A stretch of DNA of 64,000 bases from assembly GCF_009362785.1 (NCBI RefSeq), contig NZ_WHNQ01000008.1, forward strand, positions 1 through 64,000. Reading direction: 5' to 3'. Both the position numbers and the translations under genes were made by a program. A model generated the notes under the pieces. That model was not told the origin of the DNA and did no database searches. It was given only the letters and a program-made list of their open reading frames with translations. This DNA is from Paraburkholderia atlantica (GTDB lineage Bacteria; Pseudomonadota; Gammaproteobacteria; Burkholderiales; Burkholderiaceae). Within the stretch, counting starts at the first letter, position 1. Each line of letters starts with the position of its first letter. Below, piece by piece: positions 16,620 through 26,248 of this stretch.

Positions 16620-18018
16620 GCGTATTGACGTCTATCTGTTCTTCCGGCGTGGTGCCGCCTTTCAGAAACAGCTCCATCTGCTGGGCAATCTGCAGAAGCG
16701 CACCGTCGTCACCGGGCTTCGCCACGATCTGCAATGCCGCGGGAAGCGCGCTATCCCCGCATGGCAACGGAATCGAAATCGCCGGAAATCCCGCGACATT
16801 GAATGGGGCGGTATAGGTCATCAATGCCTCGCGGACGGTGCCGGACCAATCACCGATGCTGAGCGTGCCGGCACCGACATGCGGCGCAGCGCACGGGCAT
16901 GTCGGCAGCACCAGGTAGTCCACCGTCGACATCGCCTGATGCAGACGCGCCGCAAATTCGCGCCGGCTCTGCTGGGCCGATACATACGCGCGCAGATCCA
17001 TCGCTTCGGCTCGTCTGAGGCGCTCGACAGTTTCCGGACTGTAGTGCCTGGTTATTCGGTCCCAGTCGTTGCGCTGGAAATGCACGATGCCGCCTTCGAT
17101 CAGAACGATGCTCGCGAACGCTTCATAAACGTGGTCGAACAAACAAGACGTGTCGACCTGGTCGCACGCGAAGATCTGTTCGAGCCGTCTGATCGCGTTA
17201 TCGAATGCCGCCGCAACTTCCTGGCTGAGCGGAACGGGCGCGATCTCGCGGACGACGCCGAGGCGTGCGGAAATCCATGCATCGCTCTGCGGCAAGTCGA
17301 TGCCGAAAGCGGCTGCAAGTATCGCGACGTCATCGACCTGTTTTCCAAGCAGACCGACGTGGTCGCAAGTGGGCGCCAGCGGAAACACGCCACGCGTAGG
17401 GATCGTTCCGTGCGTCGGTTTGAATCCGACGACGCCGCAAAGTGCCGCTGGAATACGGACGGAGCCGCCCGTATCGGTACCCACTCCTGCCCTGACGGTA
17501 CCGGACGCAATCGCAACGGCAGCGCCGCCGCTCGAACCGCCTGGAATACGCGTGATGTCCAGCGGATTCAAGGTATCGCCGAACCTCGCGCTGGCAGTTG
17601 TCACACCCCACGCGAATTCATGAGTGGTCGTCTTCCCGACGATGATCGCGCCCTGCTCCATCAGGACCTTCACCACATCGGCATCGACGGCAGGCACGTG
17701 ACCGACATAAGCGGCGGAACCATAGCGGGTCTCGATGCCCCTGGTATCGATCAGATCCTTGATGGTGACGGGGAGCCCTTCAAGCAGACGCGGCCTGTTT
17801 TCTTCGTAGCGGCGATCGCTCTGGGCGGCGGCCTTCAACGCACGGTCCCAATCGATCGCCGAGAAAGCATTGAAGGATCGCTTGCAGGCTTCGACGTCTT
17901 CGAGCGCCTGCTCTGTCAGCGCCGTTGCAGTGGTCTGCTTCGCGGCAAGCGCATCGAGCGTCTTGCGAAGCATTGAGAAAACCGGCGCCACGCCGGATGA
18001 CGGACGGGACCTGGTCAT
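16582..18018 (-). CDS. Amidase signature family enzyme
   Basis: The 478-residue enzyme has the amidase signature fold. The catalytic Lys lies in VTIKDL (about residue 87), and the serine-rich loop is visible as GGSSGGAAVA followed by GTDTGGSVRIPAALCG, giving the Ser-cisSer-Lys triad. Such enzymes hydrolyse amides, carbamates or formamides. ATG 18018 overlaps the stop codon of the preceding reductase gene (TAATG); a GTG at 18024 is an alternative. Its end overlaps the dioxygenase-family gene. Given that partner, it may remove a formyl or acyl group from a ring-opened product. This is inference only. Confidence 0.85.
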   Translation of the reverse strand: MTRSRPSSGVAPVFSMLRKTLDALAAKQTTATALTEQALEDVEACKRSFNAFSAIDWDRALKAAAQSDRRYEENRPRLLEGLPVTIKDLIDTRGIETRYGSAAYVGHVPAVDADVVKVLMEQGAIIVGKTTTHEFAWGVTTASARFGDTLNPLDITRIPGGSSGGAAVAIASGTVRAGVGTDTGGSVRIPAALCGVVGFKPTHGTIPTRGVFPLAPTCDHVGLLGKQVDDVAILAAAFGIDLPQSDAWISARLGVVREIAPVPLSQEVAAAFDNAIRRLEQIFACDQVDTSCLFDHVYEAFASIVLIEGGIVHFQRNDWDRITRHYSPETVERLRRAEAMDLRAYVSAQQSRREFAARLHQAMSTVDYLVLPTCPCAAPHVGAGTLSIGDWSGTVREALMTYTAPFNVAGFPAISIPLPCGDSALPAALQIVAKPGDDGALLQIAQQMELFLKGGTTPEEQIDVNTHGGSQSERQVER

Positions 18019-19136
18019 TACCACATGCTCTCCAGTATGGCCGCGAGCTTCTCGCCGGCCCTCTCGCCAAGATCGGCGACCTCAGATGGATAGCTGCTCT
18101 CGAGCAACGCCGCCACCTCGGGCAGTTTCGCCTTGTCGAAGTCGAGCGTGCTGAGCCGCCCCGGCAATTCCAGTGAGGCCACGACACCCGCTATCCGGTC
18201 AGCGAGGTAAGCGGCCGCCGTCTTGTTGCCGCGAGCCGCGCAAAAAATCTCGAACTTGTCGCCATACGCGCGTGCACAGGCCCGAATGACCGGCGCCAAC
18301 GTGATGCACGAGGTCAAGCTGTGCGGAAGGCCGAAGGTGCCGCCCAGAACGTGCCCGATGCGATGGCTCAAGCCATAGATGACCGACGCGGGAAAGAAGT
18401 AGCACTGCCATGCCGCAAGCTGAAGTTCCAGCAGATCGTCAGCGCAGACCAGTCCGCGCTTGATCGCCTGATGTGTGTCGAGTTGCTGCGGCCATTTCTC
18501 AAGCACGGTGAGAAAGCGCTCTACGCCTCGCGCGGCCAGAATCGCATGCGGGTGGTCCGTTTCAATCTTGCGCATACCTTCGACCGCATGGTCGATGCCT
18601 TTGATGGCCGAACTCAACAACAGTACGCGCGGCGTATCGACGATCAGGCGAGGATCGAGGACCACCAGTCTTGGGGCCGTTTCGCGCACGGCATAACTAC
18701 GCTTGAACTTTTGCGGCCCGTCCGTTTCCGTCACACCGAAGTAGTGAGAGAACTCAGAACCGGACAAGGTAGTTGGAAATGCGGCAATGGGAAGATGGCG
18801 GCCCGTCTGCTGAAAATGCAGGTAGGAAACCGCTTTCGCGGCATCGAGAACGGAGCCCCCACCCAAGGCGATGATCGAATCCGCACCACGGTCCATACAG
18901 GCGCGTAGACCCTGTTGCACCGCGAAGTCGGGCACGTGCGGCGGCAGATCGACGAAGATGCCCACGGCATCCCGAACCCCTGGTTGGATGTACTCGCGGC
19001 TCAAGGCCTCCAGGAACTCCACTGTGAAGATGACCGGACGGCTGATGCCGTAGTCTCCGAGGGAAGCAGCGACGGTCCTCAGGATATCGTGCCCCCAGAT
19101 AATCCCGTCCTGCGGCAAGCATTTCAACTGGTTCAT
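18018..19136 (-). CDS. Maleylacetate reductase (iron-containing alcohol dehydrogenase family)
   Basis: The 372-residue enzyme belongs to the iron-containing alcohol dehydrogenase superfamily, with the maleylacetate reductase length and pattern (ALGGGSVLDAAKAVSYL, FPTTLSGSEFSHYFGVTE, SAIKGIDHAVEGM, GLSHRIGHVLGGTFGLPH). Maleylacetate reductases convert maleylacetate to 3-oxoadipate with NAD(P)H and can also remove a 2-chloro substituent, completing (halo)hydroquinone breakdown after ring cleavage. ATG 19136 follows AGGAG; the longer frame upstream is not homologous. It is the first gene of the minus-strand operon with amidase, heme dioxygenase-like and glutathione transferase genes. Confidence 0.87.
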   Translation of the reverse strand: MNQLKCLPQDGIIWGHDILRTVAASLGDYGISRPVIFTVEFLEALSREYIQPGVRDAVGIFVDLPPHVPDFAVQQGLRACMDRGADSIIALGGGSVLDAAKAVSYLHFQQTGRHLPIAAFPTTLSGSEFSHYFGVTETDGPQKFKRSYAVRETAPRLVVLDPRLIVDTPRVLLLSSAIKGIDHAVEGMRKIETDHPHAILAARGVERFLTVLEKWPQQLDTHQAIKRGLVCADDLLELQLAAWQCYFFPASVIYGLSHRIGHVLGGTFGLPHSLTSCITLAPVIRACARAYGDKFEIFCAARGNKTAAAYLADRIAGVVASLELPGRLSTLDFDKAKLPEVAALLESSYPSEVADLGERAGEKLAAILESMW

Positions 19137-19435
19137 CCACTCACTCCTGCAATGTCGTAGGCGGGTCGATGCCTCGATCTCGAGTGAGAAGATAGGCGGT
19201 TTGAGTTCGCGCGTGAACGGTGCATTCCGAGACATAGCGTCCATGAATATGGACGCTGGGGAAGCGACGTTCACGTATCCTCTTAGCGTCTCATATCCAA
19301 TGTATTGCAACGTCGCATCTGCTTGAATCGTTCGTCTATCTCGAACGGAGCTTGCAACCACCGGCGCCTTCTCAACCCGAGCGAGATGTCTATGCTGTGC
19401 ATCTCCAGATGCAATCCGACTACGACACTCGAGAC
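19137..19435. promoter_or_regulatory. Divergent promoter region of the catabolic island
   Basis: About 300 bases separate the minus-strand reductase operon from the plus-strand nitroreductase gene. Both promoters must lie here. I did not find a convincing operator. TATTGCAACGTCGC and other AT-richer words near 19300 are possible promoter parts. Confidence 0.5.
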
Positions 19436-20125
19436 ATGGAGATGGATGTGACCAATTTCATTGAACAGCTGATTCGCGGACGTCAAAGCAAACGCGGGTT
19501 TCTGGATCGGCCTGTGTCGATCGAAACCGTCAGGGGGATTCTTTCGGTTGCGAAATATGCGCCCAGTTCGAGCAACACCCAGCCCTGGCGATGCTACGTA
19601 CTGACGGGAAATGCTCGCGACAAGATTTCCAATGCGGCCGTTGAAGCCTACCGCGCCGGCCCCGAGAAACTGGTTCCGGAGTATCCGTTCTTTCCCGAAG
19701 AACTGCCGGCGCCTTTTTCGTCCCGCTTCAATACATTCCGCGGCACGCTGGGCGATGCCCAAGGTGTGCATCGGAGCGACATAGTCGGACGCAGGCGGGA
19801 CGTGGAGCGTCAATTCCGGTTCTTCGATGCGCCTGTGGGGCTCATCTTCACAATGGACCGGCGCCTCGAATGGGCGAGCTTCCTGTGCTACGGCTGCTTC
19901 CTTCAGAACATCATGCTGGCCGCGCGAGCCGAAGGTTTGGACACCTGCCCCCAGCAGATCTGGTCGCTGCAATCTGCCGTCCTGCGCGCGGGCCTCGACA
20001 TTCCCGAAGGAGAAATGGTGGTGGCGGGCATGTCGCTCGGTTACGCGGACAACAGCATTCCAGAGAACAACATGGTGCTTCATAAGCTGGAAGTCGACGA
20101 ATTCGTCTCGTTCATCGACGCCTGA
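19436..20125 (+). CDS. Nitroreductase family protein
   Basis: The 229-residue protein is a nitroreductase-fold flavoenzyme. It shows the FMN-binding N-terminal pattern RGRQSKRGFLDRPVS, PSSSNTQPWRCYVLTG and, near the end, AGMSLGYADNSIPEN. The family reduces nitroaromatics, quinones and related compounds with NAD(P)H and includes the nitrobenzoate reductase PnbA, to which this looks similar. ATG 19436 or 19442 gives the usual N-terminus; an upstream extension is less likely. It is divergent from the maleylacetate reductase operon, which suggests that a nitro- or amino-substituted aromatic may enter the island's pathway. Confidence 0.82.
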   Translation: MEMDVTNFIEQLIRGRQSKRGFLDRPVSIETVRGILSVAKYAPSSSNTQPWRCYVLTGNARDKISNAAVEAYRAGPEKLVPEYPFFPEELPAPFSSRFNTFRGTLGDAQGVHRSDIVGRRRDVERQFRFFDAPVGLIFTMDRRLEWASFLCYGCFLQNIMLAARAEGLDTCPQQIWSLQSAVLRAGLDIPEGEMVVAGMSLGYADNSIPENNMVLHKLEVDEFVSFIDA

Positions 20126-20335
20126 TAGGCGCCGCCCGAGGCATGTCTGAGTGGGCACCGTAGTGCGCCGGCAATTCCAGCGGCACCGTCAACGGCTCGG
20201 GTAACAACATAGTCGGCATCTGCGGCTCATGACCACGATGAGCGGTCTGCAGCTGGCTGCCCGTGCGGGAGCGACGATGGTGGACTTGCATAAGCAAGAA
20301 GATTTTGTGGTTGGTCGCCTGAAGGCGGCATAGAC

Positions 20336-20382
20336 GCTCCCGTATGCGTCATTTATTGATGGCCATGACGGGAGCTTTTTTG
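20336..20382 (+). terminator. Rho-independent terminator
   Basis: GCTCCCGT (20336-20343) pairs with ACGGGAGC (20368-20375) around a 24-base loop and is followed by seven T. It lies before the SDR gene, and after a 34-codon frame (20229-20333) that I could not identify and that may be the tail of a lost gene. Confidence 0.7.
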
Positions 20383-20419
20383 GCTAGTTATTGACTAAAC
20401 GATCAACAAAGGAAAGACC

Positions 20420-21157
20420 ATGCAAAAACAAAAAGCCTCTCCGAAGACTGCTTTGGTTTTCGGCGGCTCGCGAGGTATCGGCGCTGCTGCGGTCGAACGC
20501 CTCGCTCAGGAAGGTTTCAACGTCGCGTTCACATTCGCGAGCAGCACGAATAAGGCAACTGCGCTGGCTGACGCAATTGCGGCAAACGGGGTTGGTAGTC
20601 TCGCCATCCAAGCGGATAGCGCAGATCCGACAGCGATCCGGCGGGCTGTAGGGGAGGCCACTGCCCGTTTTGGAAATCTTGATGCCGTTGTGGTAAACGC
20701 TGGCATCCTGCGACCGGGGACCGTTGATGCCGTGAGCCTGGAAGATCTTGACCAGATGCTGAACGTAAACGTTCGTGGTGTTTTCCTGTCCATCCAAGCG
20801 TCGGTACCTCATCTCAATGACGGCGCTCGTATTGTCACGATTGGTAGCAACGTTGCACTGCATACTCGCACACCGGGATTCAGCGTCTATCAACTGACGA
20901 AAACTGCAGTCGCCGGCATGGTCAAGGGCGTGGCGCTAGATCTCGCGTCGCGAGGCATTACTGTCAACAATATCCAGCCAGGCCCGACCGAAACCGACAT
21001 GACCGCCGGATCGAAGGAAGTTCTCGCCGAAATGAACCCGCTCAAGCGCATTGGCCACCCCTCGGAGATTGCAGGCTTGATCGCCTACCTCGTAGGCGCT
21101 GATGCTCGCTATGTAACGGGCGCCAGCATTACTATTGACGGTGGATTCACGCTCTAA
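20420..21157 (+). CDS. SDR-family NAD(P)-dependent oxidoreductase
   Basis: This 245-residue classical short-chain dehydrogenase has the coenzyme motif GGSRGIG (residues 14-20), VVNAG, the catalytic Ser in IVTIGSNVAL, the YxxxK motif (YQLTK) and the C-terminal YVTGASITIDGGF. This is the FabG-like SDR layout. Substrate cannot be read from the sequence. It is preceded by a terminator and a good AGGAAAGACC start site, and appears to be a single-gene unit. Confidence 0.88.
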   Translation: MQKQKASPKTALVFGGSRGIGAAAVERLAQEGFNVAFTFASSTNKATALADAIAANGVGSLAIQADSADPTAIRRAVGEATARFGNLDAVVVNAGILRPGTVDAVSLEDLDQMLNVNVRGVFLSIQASVPHLNDGARIVTIGSNVALHTRTPGFSVYQLTKTAVAGMVKGVALDLASRGITVNNIQPGPTETDMTAGSKEVLAEMNPLKRIGHPSEIAGLIAYLVGADARYVTGASITIDGGFTL

Positions 21158-21374
21158 GCATGCTGCCATTAACGTCAGTGGAGGGGCGCATAGATCCGCC
21201 CCTCTTTCTGGGCATGTTTGGATATTGCTCTGCGGCGGACCGCTACGGCGTCCGCCGGCATGTCATTAGTGGTGACGCGTGTCGGTAAGTGAACTATGTC
21301 TCGACCAATCCGTATGCATAAAGCGCTCCAGGCACAAACGGTCGCGACGAACAGATGGATCCGCACATGCACCG

Positions 21375-21824
21375 ATGTCAGGGCGAGCAAAGCCGACAAC
21401 CGTTGCGATACTTGGTTTGGGAGCGATGGGCTCGGCAATGGCGATGGCTCTCGCAAGCACGGGGCCACGCCTCGTCGTTGGAACCGCACGCAGGATGAAT
21501 CTTGTTGGTCTGAGAGTGGCGCGGACCGTAAGCGGCGATCGCGGACCCGAATCTGCTCTCGACGTTTCAAATGAAAATACTGACCGGCCACGGTTTGCCG
21601 AGGTTCCCGAACGTCTCATCGGATTGCACGACCGACCTGAAGCTGACGTGTCAGATCCGCTTGCGCAAACAACTTTTTCTGCCTTCAACGAACAGGGTAC
21701 CTCAGACGATGAAGTGCGTTTTGATTCTTGCTGCCATAGCCTGATCAACCTTCTTCTACTCGCAAAGATCAGTCTCGCGCGCGACATGGAAAAGGAGATC
21801 GAAGCGATGAACATCGGCGCCTGA
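21375..21824 (+). pseudogene. 6-phosphogluconate-dehydrogenase-like NAD-binding fragment
   Basis: From 21375 the reading MSGRAKPTTVAILGLGAMG continues SAMAMALASTG, which is the N-terminal Rossmann motif of 3-hydroxyisobutyrate/6-phosphogluconate dehydrogenase-type and imine-reductase-like enzymes. After about 30 residues the similarity ends, although the frame stays open to 21824. The rest is unlike any part of that family. It is probably a decayed or recombined gene. Confidence 0.45.
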
Positions 21825-21904
21825 CCGGGAACCGCGAACAGCTAACTGCGAAACGCGCTTCGCGTACGCCAAGCACGTCGACGTCCACCGACAAGCGGCT
21901 CAGA

Positions 21905-22684
21905 TCACGCAGTCGGAACGGTTCCGCCGTCGATGACGTACTCAGTGCCGGTGATGGCGCTGGCCCGCGCGGAGACGAGGAAACCGATGAGTTCTGCGAC
22001 TTCTCGGGGAGAGCATGGCCGGCCGAGCGGAATGCCCCCGAGCGAATCCATGATGATCTTGCGGGCGCCTTCCGTGTCGATGCCGTTCTGCCGGGCGATC
22101 TCAGCAACGAAACTCGCGGCGGCATCCGTCTCGACCCAGCCCGGGGAGACGCGCACGACCCGAACGCCTTTCGGACTGACTTCCTTGGACAAGGCTTTGC
22201 TGTAGTTCGACAGGGCAGCCTTGGCGGCGGCATAGGCAATCGTGGCCTCCGGCAACGGTAACTGCCGCTGGATCGACGTGACGTGGACGATGACGCCCGA
22301 GCGCTGCTCGACCATCAAGGGCAACAGCGCGCGATCGATGCGCACTGCCGCGAACAGGTTCAGGCTCAATGCCTTGTTCCATTCGTCGTCGTCGAGCACC
22401 CTGAAGCCACCCGCCGGCGCAGATGAGCCACCCGCCACGTGCGCGATTATATCGACGCCGCCGAGCCGTTCGAGCACGGCGTCGACAATGGTTTTACAGC
22501 CCTCGGCCGTCGTGATGTCCGCACCGATGAACCTTTCTTCGGAAAGGTCATCGGGACGCGAACGTGCCGTCGCAAGGACGTTCGCGCCGGCCTCGCAAAG
22601 GTGCGCGACAACGGCTTTACCGACTCCTTTGGTCCCGCCTGTGACAAGCGCCCGAAGGCCCTGAAGTTCGAGTGCGGCGCTCAT
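21905..22684 (-). CDS. SDR-family oxidoreductase
   Basis: The 259-residue short-chain dehydrogenase shows GGTKGVG for coenzyme binding (residues 16-22), [13 protein letters not shown], the active-site Ser in HVTSIQR, and YAAAK as the YxxxK motif. It ends with [12 protein letters not shown]. Its start overlaps the stop of the SnoaL-like gene by one base (TGATG), so both form one minus-strand operon. The divergent HxlR regulator at 23101 probably controls them. Confidence 0.88.
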   Translation of the reverse strand: MSAALELQGLRALVTGGTKGVGKAVVAHLCEAGANVLATARSRPDDLSEERFIGADITTAEGCKTIVDAVLERLGGVDIIAHVAGGSSAPAGGFRVLDDDEWNKALSLNLFAAVRIDRALLPLMVEQRSGVIVHVTSIQRQLPLPEATIAYAAAKAALSNYSKALSKEVSPKGVRVVRVSPGWVETDAAASFVAEIARQNGIDTEGARKIIMDSLGGIPLGRPCSPREVAELIGFLVSARASAITGTEYVIDGGTVPTA

Positions 22685-23010
22685 CAGTGAATCTCCAGAG
22701 ACGCGATCTTGCCGCCGGCCAGGACAAACGTGTAGGTCAGCTCGACCGGGCTACCGGGGAAGGCGCCGGTGAGCCTGGCGCGCATCGTCACGGCGGCGCC
22801 ATCTTGGGACAGGTCCAACGGCTCGACGTTGTATTGGTACCGGGCTTTGGCGTCCTTCTTCCAGGCCTGGATGGCTTCGAGCCCCTCGATAGTGCGGCCC
22901 TCGTCGCGCACGACGGCATCGGCAGCGAAGCAGTTCGCGAGAGGAGCGGTGTCGCTGGTGGCTTCCGCGTTCAGATAGACATCCAGTGGCGGGGGCAGGG
23001 TCATGTTCAT
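22684..23010 (-). CDS. SnoaL-like / NTF2-fold protein
   Basis: The 108-residue protein has the pattern of small NTF2-fold (SnoaL-like) proteins: [27 protein letters not shown], then EGLEAIQAW and a strand-rich end. This fold serves in isomerases, cyclases and many proteins of unknown role. ATG 23010 follows AGGAGA, and a longer frame upstream runs into the HxlR gene and is not real. It is the first gene of an operon with an SDR, a pairing that is frequent under HxlR or TetR control. Confidence 0.8.
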   Translation of the reverse strand: MNMTLPPPLDVYLNAEATSDTAPLANCFAADAVVRDEGRTIEGLEAIQAWKKDAKARYQYNVEPLDLSQDGAAVTMRARLTGAFPGSPVELTYTFVLAGGKIASLEIH

Positions 23011-23100
23011 CGGACTTCTCCTGAAAGTCACGTTTGCATGTCCCAATGATGGCGCTATAGTTACCACATCGCAAGAACGCACTAAAAAGTAAGTAAGCCC

Positions 23101-23463
23101 GTGCCCAACCGAAAAGCCTACACTCCCACGACCGCTGCGATCGACGTCGAAGCCGCATTCAAGCTGCTGGAAGGACGTTGGAAGCTGGTCATCCTGTTTC
23201 ACCTTTTCGGTGGTCAGGTGCGACGCTTTTCGGACCTCGAGAGGCTGATCCCAGGCATCACGCAGAAGATGCTTGCCCAGCAGCTACGCCGCCTCGAAGA
23301 GGACGGCATTGTGACGCGCACGGTCTATCACCAGGTGCCGCCGAAGGTGGACTACCGCCTGACCGATTGGGGGCAGGCGCTGTGCCCGGCACTGGACGCG
23401 ATCCTGAAATGGGCGGAGCGCCGTGAAGACTTTCCATCGGCTGCATCGAGCGTGCGTGCCTAA
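23101..23463 (+). CDS. HxlR-family transcriptional regulator
   Basis: The 120-residue winged-helix protein has the HxlR core EAAFKLLEGRWKLVILFHL, FSDLERLIPGITQKMLAQQLRRL and VPPKVDYRLTDWG. It starts at GTG 23101. It is transcribed away from the SnoaL-like/SDR operon, with about 90 bases between them, so it most likely regulates that operon and itself. HxlR proteins often respond to aldehydes, quinones or redox stress; which applies here is unknown. No cysteine is visible in the sequence. Confidence 0.88.
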   Translation: MPNRKAYTPTTAAIDVEAAFKLLEGRWKLVILFHLFGGQVRRFSDLERLIPGITQKMLAQQLRRLEEDGIVTRTVYHQVPPKVDYRLTDWGQALCPALDAILKWAERREDFPSAASSVRA

Positions 23464-25629
23464 GGCTGACTGACCTGTTTTCCTGAATTCGAATTCTGTG
23501 GGTCGTCGACGAGGTGTCTGCTAATTCAACGGATGCGTCTGCATCGGTTTGGAGTGCTCTCCCAACGTTTTCCGAGTCACGCCGTCGGGTCGCGGTATGG
23601 TCGGACCGCGTCAGCGATCCGCCACTTTCCGTGATGGCCGACGAGATAAAGGCCGACGCGTTATCCGCGGTCGTCTCATGTCGCTCCCGGAGCGGACGGT
23701 GGTAAATCTTTTCCGAGCGGCTCCATCGGGTCGTCAAGACTCGTTCGCAGTTCCGGGAAGCCGACATTCGAATGCACCGCATCGCGACAGCAAAGCGGCG
23801 AGCTGCAGACGCATGGCGGCCGAATGGCGTCGGCAATGGCCGATCTCCACAAAGCTGCCGCCGCCGCATTCTGTGGAAGCTGCGAATCTGCTTATCGATG
23901 GTGGATCGCTCGCCACCCGAAATCATGCGTGTCGCCTCGTGAAAAATCGCGTTATCAAGCCGGCTTCTCCGTTCTTCGAGAGCATCTTCGATAGCCTCCT
24001 TACGCTTAGCCTTGGGAGATGGCCATAGCGTGCTTGCATGCGGCGGCCCCGCAGTTCGCCAATATTGAGGGCAGCTCTTCGACACTCCTACGCGTTCACA
24101 AAACGCGACTGCATTCCCGTCGAACTAGCGGGAAATGCCTCGTTCAATTACTTGCGAAATGCATCTTCTGGCGTCGATCCTGGTCGAGGGTCGGGCGCGG
24201 GCTGGAAGATCTGCGGAGCATTTTGCCGCCCATTCTTTGTATCGCAGTGCCGTTGTTTGTCGCGGCAGAAGAGGCTGTGCCTCTGCTGCTCCAAGCCATC
24301 CTTCACATCGGGAACAAAAGCCGCACCTGCAATGCCAGGCAGAACGCGGTGCGAGGTCAGGCTCGGGACGCACGCCATGGGGCACGTTGCTGAATTCTAC
24401 TGTCCGTTATTTTATAGAAAGAAAGTGAAAGCAATATGTAGGAAAGCAACGAATTTCAAACACGGAAGTGCGAGGATTGCGTATAGGATGGGGAGCCACA
24501 GGCCAGCCACTCGCAATGAAGGCGGTCAATTATCAAGAAGAACGCTTCCCTCGAACGGGGTGCCGGTATGGAAAGACTTCCCGACGGCAGCAATCATTGT
24601 CCGATTATCGTCATGACTAGCCCTCGATCCTGGACGAATGTTAGTAGCATCCGTTAATAACTTTTTGGATACGTTTTTTATTTCCTACACCAACTTTCAT
24701 TTCCGCTACGTTACCGAATACTTGCGGATGGAAAACTTTCTAAAGCTTTGGGTCGTGGCGGGTAGGGTGCGATTGCACTGCCGCTGTCAGGCTTGCCGAA
24801 TATGGGACAGGGGAGGCGCAACCCGGTCGGGTTGCGGCACTCGCAGGTATCAGTTTTCTGTTTTTCGTCACGAACGCAAATTTCAAATGATCTATTTTTT
24901 GACTGGTGAGACCTTGTCGAGCCATCTGTAGGCGCGCCCTGCAATTTTCGATTTCAGATAATCGATACTTTTTTCGGATGTTTGCTATCGCGATTATCTT
25001 TTGATTCGCGCCGGGGCATGATCGTCGGTGGAAACGAACGTTCGGAATCCGGCTGGCAGGTGCGGAAAGGGCTAATTGGACAAAGACTGTCTACGTTCAT
25101 CGCACTATGACGCGAGTCGCCCAGGCTTTTCAATAACGCTCTCTTTGGCGGCGCCGCTAGCCCCAACCGATTGCCAGATAACTGTCTTGTAGCTGTAAAA
25201 AGTCTGTGTTCTAATTCTGCCTGAATTTTTAGGCCGACCAGCATGCACCGATCGTGTGTGAGACCAGGTTGGCCTGACAAGCAAGTCACGGTTTCTTCTT
25301 CAAGGGCCATTACCCCTGACCAAGGTAGTGTTCATGGTCCAGCGGAAACCGCGGGGGACGAGCGCTAGAACTGCTACCAGCGCTCTAGACGGTAGCCTGC
25401 CATCCGCGCAGGTTCGCCCAGCCCTGCAGTGGGTAGCCTGATTCAAAGAAAACTAAAGAAAGGCGCTCACGTTGACGACAACCCGTCAGCGGGGTTCTGC
25501 TCGCGCACATGCTGCGAGCGTGATCCTGCGCGCTCTTCGACAGACTTTTGTACCTTGTGCCATACGCTCGCAAACGAAGCGGGCGCCAGCGTTCGTTGTC
25601 CTCATAGTCAAGCATCTCCGGAGAGATCC
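23464..25629. other. About 2.1 kb without a recognisable gene
   Basis: No frame in this stretch has both a ribosome site and a recognisable family. The part 24400-25320 is clearly more AT-rich than its surroundings, with words such as ACTTTTTTCGG and GTTTTTTATTTCC. Short frames such as 24148-24378 on the minus strand could be remnants. The last 300 bases should hold the promoter of the type VI secretion operon, but no convincing -35/-10 or -24/-12 pair was found. Confidence 0.5.
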
Positions 25630-26166
25630 ATGTCGAACAGTTTGCAGAAATGGGTGGGGCGTAACCGTCCGCCGCGTGTCCAGATCACCTACGACGTCGA
25701 AGTCGGCGATGCGGTCGAGAAGCGTGAGCTTCCGCTCGTGGTCGGCCTGCTGGCGGACCTTTCGGGGCATCCGGCTACGCCGCTGCCCAAGCTCAAGGAG
25801 CGCCGTCTGGTCGATATCGACCGTGACAACTTCGACGAGATCATGGGCAAAATCCGCCCGCGACTCGACCTTTCCGTGCCGGACACGATGAAGGGCGAAG
25901 GCAATATCAAGGTCGAGTTGAAGTTCGAAAAGTTCGAGGACTTCCACCCGGAAAGCATCGTGAATCAGGTGCCGCGCCTTGCGAAGCTGCTCGAAGCGCG
26001 TCAGCAACTGCGTGATCTGCTCGCCAAACTCGACGGCAACGACGAACTCGATTCGATGCTCGAGCGCATCGTGCAGAGCAGCGAAGAACTCAAGAAAGTT
26101 CAAAGCCAGGCTCAAGCCAGCAACGCACCCGCGGCCGAGGCCGCAGGTGACGCACCGGCTGAATAA
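25630..26166 (+). CDS. tssB: Type VI secretion contractile sheath small subunit TssB
   Basis: The 178-residue protein is TssB (VipA/ImpB), which assembles with TssC into the contractile sheath that drives the Hcp tube. Typical stretches are SLQKWVGRNRPPRVQITYDVE, ELPLVVGLLADLSG and NFDEIMGKIRPRLDLSVPD. ATG 25630 follows GGAGAG; an in-frame extension to 25429 is not TssB-like. The C-terminus is Ala-rich. It is the first gene of a long co-directional secretion locus, followed 82 bases later by tssC. Confidence 0.96.
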   Translation: MSNSLQKWVGRNRPPRVQITYDVEVGDAVEKRELPLVVGLLADLSGHPATPLPKLKERRLVDIDRDNFDEIMGKIRPRLDLSVPDTMKGEGNIKVELKFEKFEDFHPESIVNQVPRLAKLLEARQQLRDLLAKLDGNDELDSMLERIVQSSEELKKVQSQAQASNAPAAEAAGDAPAE

Positions 26167-26248
26167 GCCACGACTGGCGTAACTGGCATAACGGGCGAGA
26201 CCCAAACCGCCCAGTAGTGGGCGCAATGAACTTTCAAAGGTGATTCAC

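Noticed and set aside
25180..25330. Sigma-54-like -24/-12 word (GG...GC) before tssB
   Set aside because: The GG and GC elements are only 10 bases apart, and the -24/-12 spacing needs 12.
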